From contig NZ_RJJD01000008.1 in the NCBI RefSeq assembly GCF_003721515.1, forward strand, positions 124,001 through 188,000: DNA of 64,000 bases. Direction: 5' to 3'. The notes under the pieces are model-generated. The model worked only from the letters and a program-made list of their open reading frames with translations. It was not told the DNA's origin and searched no databases. The position numbers and the translations under genes are program-made. Below, in pieces: positions 60,350-64,000 of the stretch; the stretch's first letter is position 1, and each line of letters opens with the position of its first letter. The DNA is from Rufibacter latericius. GTDB taxonomy: Bacteria; Bacteroidota; Bacteroidia; Cytophagales; Hymenobacteraceae.

Positions 60350-61156
60350 ATGGACACCTCTGTAGATTACTTTGAACTCAACCGACAAGCCTGGAACCTG
60401 CGTACCGGGGTACACAAAGACTCCACGTTCTATGATATTGAAGCGTTCAGAAAGGGGAAAAGCAGTCTGAATCCGTTGGAACTGGAGGCATTGGGCGATG
60501 TGCGGGGCAAAAAGCTGCTTCATCTGCAATGCCATTTCGGGCAAGATACGCTTTCCTGGGCGCGGTTGGGGGCTAAAGCAACAGGAATGGATTTATCTGA
60601 TGAGGCCATTGAGCTGGCACGGCAACTGAACGAGGAACTGGGGTTAGATGCGGAGTTTGTGTGCTGCAACGTCTACGATCTGCCCCAGCACCTGGAAGGC
60701 CAGTTTGACATTGTCTTCACTTCATACGGCGTCATCGGCTGGCTCCCCGATCTGGGGAAATGGGCCCAGGTGGTGGCGCACTTCCTCAAACCAGGCGGCA
60801 CCTTTTTCATGGCTGAATTCCACCCTGCCGTCTGGATGTTTGACAATGATTTCACCCAGGTTCAGTACCCTTACTTCAACACTGGCGGCCCCATTGTGGA
60901 GGAATCGTCGGGTACCTACGCAGATCCGGATGCGCCTATTCACTACACTGAGTACTCCTGGAACCATGCCCTGAGCGAAGTCATTACCTCGCTGTTGAAC
61001 CAGAAACTTCAGCTTACCAGGTTCCAGGAACTGCCTTACTCTTACTACAACTGCTTCTCTAAAACCGTACAGAGCCCAGACGGCTTCTGGCGGATCAAAG
61101 GGATGGAAGACAAACTTCCCCTGATGTACAGCCTGAAAATGCTGAAGCCGGGTTAG
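60350..61156 (+). CDS. Class I SAM-dependent methyltransferase
   Basis: This is a 268-residue methyltransferase with the Rossmann motif KKLLHLQCHFGQDTLSWA (a His/Phe variant of the usual GxGxG), an acidic residue in KATGMDLSDEA at the end of strand two, and DIVFTSYGVIGWL as motif four. The C-terminal region (SWNHALSEVITSL) is of the kind found in small-molecule or ubiquinone-type enzymes, but the substrate cannot be named. It overlaps the convergent neighbouring gene by four bases. Confidence 0.85.
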   Translation: MDTSVDYFELNRQAWNLRTGVHKDSTFYDIEAFRKGKSSLNPLELEALGDVRGKKLLHLQCHFGQDTLSWARLGAKATGMDLSDEAIELARQLNEELGLDAEFVCCNVYDLPQHLEGQFDIVFTSYGVIGWLPDLGKWAQVVAHFLKPGGTFFMAEFHPAVWMFDNDFTQVQYPYFNTGGPIVEESSGTYADPDAPIHYTEYSWNHALSEVITSLLNQKLQLTRFQELPYSYYNCFSKTVQSPDGFWRIKGMEDKLPLMYSLKMLKPG

Positions 61157-61689
61157 AAGATTTCGTGCAACTCTCGTTTCAAAAACTGGATAGACTGTAC
61201 GGTAGGGTCCACCTCACTATGCAGCACATTCTCCAAAACGCGTTTGGCTAATTCGGTGCCACGGCTTTTGTCCTGCAGGCTCTGGTAATTCTGGTTGATC
61301 ATGGAAACCACGTCTTCTTTGGCTTTTTTCACCTGCTGCCAGGCCGCCTCGCTCATGTATAATTGCTGCGAAAGGTTGTGGGTGTACTCCGCCCGGATTT
61401 CCTGCAGCAACTGCGTCTGAAAATCTGAAGCCGTTAACCCAGATGGACTTACCCTTATCAATAGATTGCTGGGCGTGATGCGTTCCAGAAAAAGAATAAT
61501 CCGCTCATAGGCCTGCAGCCTGATGGGCAAAATAGTCTCGCTGTTCTTCAGCCTGATGTCCAGCACCTTTTTCCGGTAGTCACGCTCCAGGTACTTCTGG
61601 GTAAGCAAATACATGGCTCCCCCGATGATTAGGGCTGGAATAGAACTCAGTAAAACTAAAAGAACTATAGAAGAAGTGTCTGTGGTCAT
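61153..61689 (-). CDS. Membrane-anchored hypothetical protein
   Basis: This is a 178-residue protein with one N-terminal membrane helix (IVLLVLLSSIPALIIGGAMYLL) and a long cytoplasmic helical part (YRKKVLDIRLKNSETILPIRLQAYERI). The pattern LQAYERIILFLERITPSNLL recurs in a Bacteroidota-specific family of unknown function as far as I know. Its stop overlaps the 3' end of the methyltransferase gene, an uncommon convergent overlap. Confidence 0.7.
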   Translation of the reverse strand: MTTDTSSIVLLVLLSSIPALIIGGAMYLLTQKYLERDYRKKVLDIRLKNSETILPIRLQAYERIILFLERITPSNLLIRVSPSGLTASDFQTQLLQEIRAEYTHNLSQQLYMSEAAWQQVKKAKEDVVSMINQNYQSLQDKSRGTELAKRVLENVLHSEVDPTVQSIQFLKRELHEIF

Positions 61690-61871
61690 AGATAAAGGAT
61701 GAATAGCCGCGGCCTTTCTACTTGCGTAAAACAGGAGGTAAGGCTTTTAGAAGCGTTTGTTCGCAAGGTAAATATCGGGAAAAATTTGAACAGGTTGCCG
61801 CTGAATCATTTTCCTGGTTTTTTGGTTTCTTATTGTATAGCGCCTCAGTGTAGAAACAGTCTAGTTTTTAG

Positions 61872-61879
61872 TAACTTTA
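61872..61879 (+). promoter_or_regulatory. Candidate -7 promoter box of the IscA-like gene
   Basis: TAACTTTA differs by one base from TAnnTTTG and lies 19 bases before the ATG at 61899. Confidence 0.3.
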
Positions 61880-61898
61880 CGGCGCATAAGCCACTACT

Positions 61899-62249
61899 AT
61901 GGAAAGCACAACTGTAAAAAAAGCCCCTATTTCACTTACCGAGCGTGCCCTGCACGAGGTGAAAGTGATCATGAAAGATAAAAACGTGCCGGAAGAATAC
62001 GGTCTACGGATTGGTGTACAAGGCGGCGGCTGCTCAGGCATGTCTTACCTGCTGGGTTTCGACAAGGCCAAAGACGCCGACGAGATCTATGAACTGGACG
62101 GTGTTCAGCTGATCATGGATAAAAAACACGGAATGTATGTGATGGGAATGGAAGTAGATTTCCAGGACGGTCTCAACGCCCGCGGATTCGTCTTCAACAA
62201 CCCACAAGCCAAAAGTACCTGCGGTTGCGGAAGCTCTTTCTCAGCATAA
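61899..62249 (+). CDS. IscA/HesB-type iron-sulfur assembly protein
   Basis: This is a 116-residue A-type iron-sulfur carrier. The three cluster-binding cysteines are in the classic spacing: Cys45 in GGGCSGMSY and Cys108/Cys110 in STCGCGSSF. It passes clusters to target proteins after assembly by the SUF or ISC machine. No SUF gene is near in this window. A terminator and a palindrome copy follow the stop. Confidence 0.95.
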   Translation: MESTTVKKAPISLTERALHEVKVIMKDKNVPEEYGLRIGVQGGGCSGMSYLLGFDKAKDADEIYELDGVQLIMDKKHGMYVMGMEVDFQDGLNARGFVFNNPQAKSTCGCGSSFSA

Positions 62250-62270
62250 CATTCCCTGCTTACTCTTCTC

Positions 62271-62301
62271 AAAAGACCTGCTAATTGGCAGGTCTTTTTT
62301 T
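62271..62301 (+). terminator. Terminator after the IscA-like gene
   Basis: AAAAGACCTGC and GCAGGTCTTTT pair around a short AT-rich loop, ending in a T run. Confidence 0.85.
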
Positions 62302-62332
62302 ATGCCCGTTTTTTGAAAATCGGGTTAAAAAC
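62299..62332. repeat. Dispersed palindrome, copy 29
   Basis: TTTATGCCCGTTTT, TTGA, AAATCGGGTTAAAAAC. It directly follows the terminator, the reverse of the usual order. Confidence 0.55.
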
Positions 62333-62377
62333 AGGATAAGCAAATCAACTCATTTCTGCTGTTTCACTGATATTCCG

Positions 62378-62412
62378 TTTTAAGGCCATTCTTAATAAAA
62401 CAGCCTTAAAAC
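62378..62412. repeat. Dispersed palindrome, copy 30
   Basis: TTTTAAGGCCATTCT, TAAT, AAAACAGCCTTAAAAC. It lies downstream of the minus-strand ChaN-like gene, convergent with the IscA-like gene. Confidence 0.7.
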
Positions 62413-62450
62413 AAAAAATTAGAACATCAGCTCATTTAAAAGTCAGCACC

Positions 62451-63323
62451 TTAATACGTTTTAGTCATGCTTTCAGGAACTGCCAGGACGAAATCCGCGC
62501 GCTTCAGATGGTCTTTTTCCAGATCTTCCAGCTGCGCCTGAAGCACGGTAGAAATGGTCAGGACTTTCAACTCTGGACGAAGCCGGTGAAGGTACCAGAT
62601 AATGCCTTCGTGATGGTCTGAATGATAAGCACCGTTGAGGTGAAACATGCGCTGCCCTCGTTGCAGGTTTTTGCTGATGAAGTGCGCCATGGTCGCGTCC
62701 TTCAAGGCCTGCGCCTCTACAATCTGGGCGGAAGCCGCCGAGGTGCCGTGTGAATCCCCGAACATGCTGAGCATGCGTTTGTAGGCAGGCAGTTCCAGGT
62801 CAACGGTAATAGGTAGCACAGCGAGCCACTGCTTTTCTTCACCAGGCAAAGCATTTAACCCCTTTAAACTTTCCCGGGCTACAATTCTGGCCGTGCGGCG
62901 GGGTGCATTGGTGGCAATGACCTTTATACCGTTTGCCTTCGCGAAGTTTAGGGTTGGTTTGTAGTCGGTGTTGTAGTTGGGCCAGGCGCGGCTTGCCTCT
63001 ATGAACTTCTGCTCTTCCAGTTGCCCCAACAGGAATGAATCCAGTGCCGCTTGGGTATCGGTTTCCCACATCTCGGCACCAAGCAGCAATTGCTTTCCGT
63101 GCAGCCGGAATAAGTCTTTGGTGAGTTCTAACTGAAGCCAGTGCGCGATGGGATCATTGTGCTGCTCGCCAAAAAACACGACATCGGCGGAAGCCAGTTC
63201 TTTCAGCATTTTCTCGTACTTCAGCGACTTGCCACTGCCCTGAAACAAACGATACGCAGGTTTATCCATGGTGAAAGAGGTAAGGAACAGAATTGACAAC
63301 AGCAGCAGCGGTATCTTTTTCAT
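62451..63323 (-). CDS. ChaN-like heme-binding family protein
   Basis: This 290-residue protein has the ChaN/Haem_bd_uptake pattern: signal peptide (IPLLLLSILFLTSFTM), the conserved FFGEQHNDPIAHW, then LLLGAEMWETD and the C-terminal YHSDHHEGIIWYL with histidines that could ligate heme. The family is linked to iron or heme uptake in some bacteria, but the enzymatic role is not established. It lacks a lipobox cysteine, so it would be a soluble periplasmic protein. The palindrome copy before its ATG is unusual. Confidence 0.85.
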   Translation of the reverse strand: MKKIPLLLLSILFLTSFTMDKPAYRLFQGSGKSLKYEKMLKELASADVVFFGEQHNDPIAHWLQLELTKDLFRLHGKQLLLGAEMWETDTQAALDSFLLGQLEEQKFIEASRAWPNYNTDYKPTLNFAKANGIKVIATNAPRRTARIVARESLKGLNALPGEEKQWLAVLPITVDLELPAYKRMLSMFGDSHGTSAASAQIVEAQALKDATMAHFISKNLQRGQRMFHLNGAYHSDHHEGIIWYLHRLRPELKVLTISTVLQAQLEDLEKDHLKRADFVLAVPESMTKTY

Positions 63324-63324
63324 G

Positions 63325-63358
63325 TTTCAGGGCAGTTTTCCGGAAAACGGGCTGGAAA
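63325..63358. repeat. Dispersed palindrome, copy 31 (in a 5' leader)
   Basis: TTTCAGGGCAGTTTT, CCGG, AAAACGGGCTGGAAA. It begins one base upstream of the ChaN-like ATG on the minus strand. Confidence 0.65.
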
Positions 63359-63442
63359 TGTATGTTACACTCTAGATATTGGAGATTGCTTTATTTTAAT
63401 AGTTTGTCTAATATCTAGCTACCCATATCTAGCGACTTTTTA

Positions 63443-64000
63443 CTAGCCTTTGTAGAACAGCCATTTAGACAGCTCACGGTAGTTTACCTTCTTTCCATAC
63501 ATCAGGATTCCTACCCGGTAGATACGGGCAGCGACCCAAATGGTCCCGATGAATCCTGCGATCAAGAAGAACATAGACAGCAGCAACTCCCAGGTAGGCA
63601 CCCCAAACGGCATGCGCAGCATCATGACCACAGGCGAGGTGAACGGAATCATAGACATCCAGAAGGCAACTGGTCCGTTGGGGTTCTTGATGATGATGGT
63701 TTGGGCCACGATGAAGGATAAAATCAGCGGGACCGTGATGGGTAGCATGAACTGCTGGCTATCGGTCTCAGAGTCTACAGCGGCCCCCACGGCCCCGAAC
63801 AAAGCGCCGTAGAGCAGGTATCCTCCTAAGAAGTAAAAGAGAAAGCTCCCGAGGAGCAAGGGGTAGTTCAGGTTCTGGGTGGCACTGAACAGCTCATTGA
63901 TTTCCTGCGCCTGCTGCACATCTCGCTCCTTTTCCATGCCCTGTACGGTCTGCCCAATCTGTTCATCGGAAAAGCGCTTCATGTCAAAAGTGGAGGCCAC
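63443..64000 (-). CDS. ABC transporter permease, C-terminal part (cut by the window edge)
   Basis: This is the last 185 codons of an ABC-2 type permease of the NatB-like exporter group; the start lies beyond the window. Four hydrophobic segments are visible, including LLLGSFLFYFLGGYLLYGALFGAVGAA and the signature PFTSPVVMMLRMPFG, which is typical of this permease family. The coiled segment EKERDVQQAQEINELF near the left end is part of the large extracytoplasmic loop. The direction is toward the left, so the ATPase gene is expected upstream, outside the window. Confidence 0.85.
   Translation of the reverse strand: MASTFDMKRFSDEQIGQTVQGMEKERDVQQAQEINELFSATQNLNYPLLLGSFLFYFLGGYLLYGALFGAVGAAVDSETDSQQFMLPITVPLILSFIVAQTIIIKNPNGPVAFWMSMIPFTSPVVMMLRMPFGVPTWELLLSMFFLIAGFIGTIWVAARIYRVGILMYGKKVNYRELSKWLFYKG

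Noticed and set aside
1..64000. CRISPR array, tRNA, rRNA or prophage
   Set aside because: I saw no regularly spaced direct repeats, no cloverleaf with a CCA-type end and no phage or transposase genes. The dispersed palindrome is irregularly spaced and so is not a CRISPR.

Overview
This 64 kb window looks like chromosomal DNA from a Bacteroidota bacterium, most likely order Cytophagales and perhaps a Hymenobacteraceae relative such as Rufibacter or Pontibacter. The placement is an inference from three things. The protein families are typical of that group (PorT-type barrel, GH92, S9/S41/M28 peptidases, PepSY-like lipoprotein, a type IX secretion sorting domain). There are no strong Shine-Dalgarno sites, and TAnnTTTG-type promoter boxes lie upstream of several genes. 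No rRNA, tRNA, CRISPR array, intact insertion sequence or prophage was seen. The content is mostly housekeeping and envelope genes.

Layout. 0-5 kb: a sugar dehydrogenase/cytochrome c pair, a TMEM220-like membrane protein and purK-purE-GNAT. 5-13 kb: a pseudo-receiver protein, a MarC family protein, hemE, a heptose-phosphate kinase, an aminotransferase, a glycosyltransferase fusion, recR and clpS. 13-26 kb: a DPP IV-like peptidase, two M28 peptidases, an M48-like protease, a truncated T9SS-sorted protein, a PorT-type barrel, a DUF2383 protein, a stand-alone CZB protein and a cupin. 26-36 kb: an SDR, a two-domain LigD, a disordered acidic protein, a GH92 lipoprotein, a Nudix hydrolase, DUF2059, PAP2 and a dienelactone hydrolase. 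36-41 kb: a NagZ-like GH3 lipoprotein, NamZ (DUF1343) and an alkaline-phosphatase-superfamily enzyme, probably a peptidoglycan turnover unit. 40.7-43.7 kb: inositol-3-phosphate synthase, PgpA, GtrA and a CDP-alcohol phosphatidyltransferase, which form a probable inositol-phospholipid pathway. 44-54 kb: an SPFH/RHH pair, SPW, bestrophin, an SdiA-regulated-like lipoprotein, a two-component system with a PepSY-like protein, three small unknown genes, a membrane AraC regulator and an S41 peptidase. 54.8-64 kb: tex, small envelope proteins, dinB, a methyltransferase, an IscA-like protein, a ChaN-like protein and the end of an ABC permease cut by the window edge.

The strongest unexplained signal is not a gene. 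A degenerate palindrome of about 35 bp (approximately TTTAGGGCCTGTTTT, four bases, AAAACAGGCCTAAAAC) occurs about 30 times. It is almost always intergenic, usually starts within a few bases of a stop codon, and is often followed directly by a gene-specific long hairpin. A few copies sit just before start codons, and one runs into a coding region and supplies its stop codon. Other non-coding structures are a cluster of AAGTT/AACTT hairpins near 7.4 kb and an approximately 160 bp imperfect inverted repeat near 54.7 kb.
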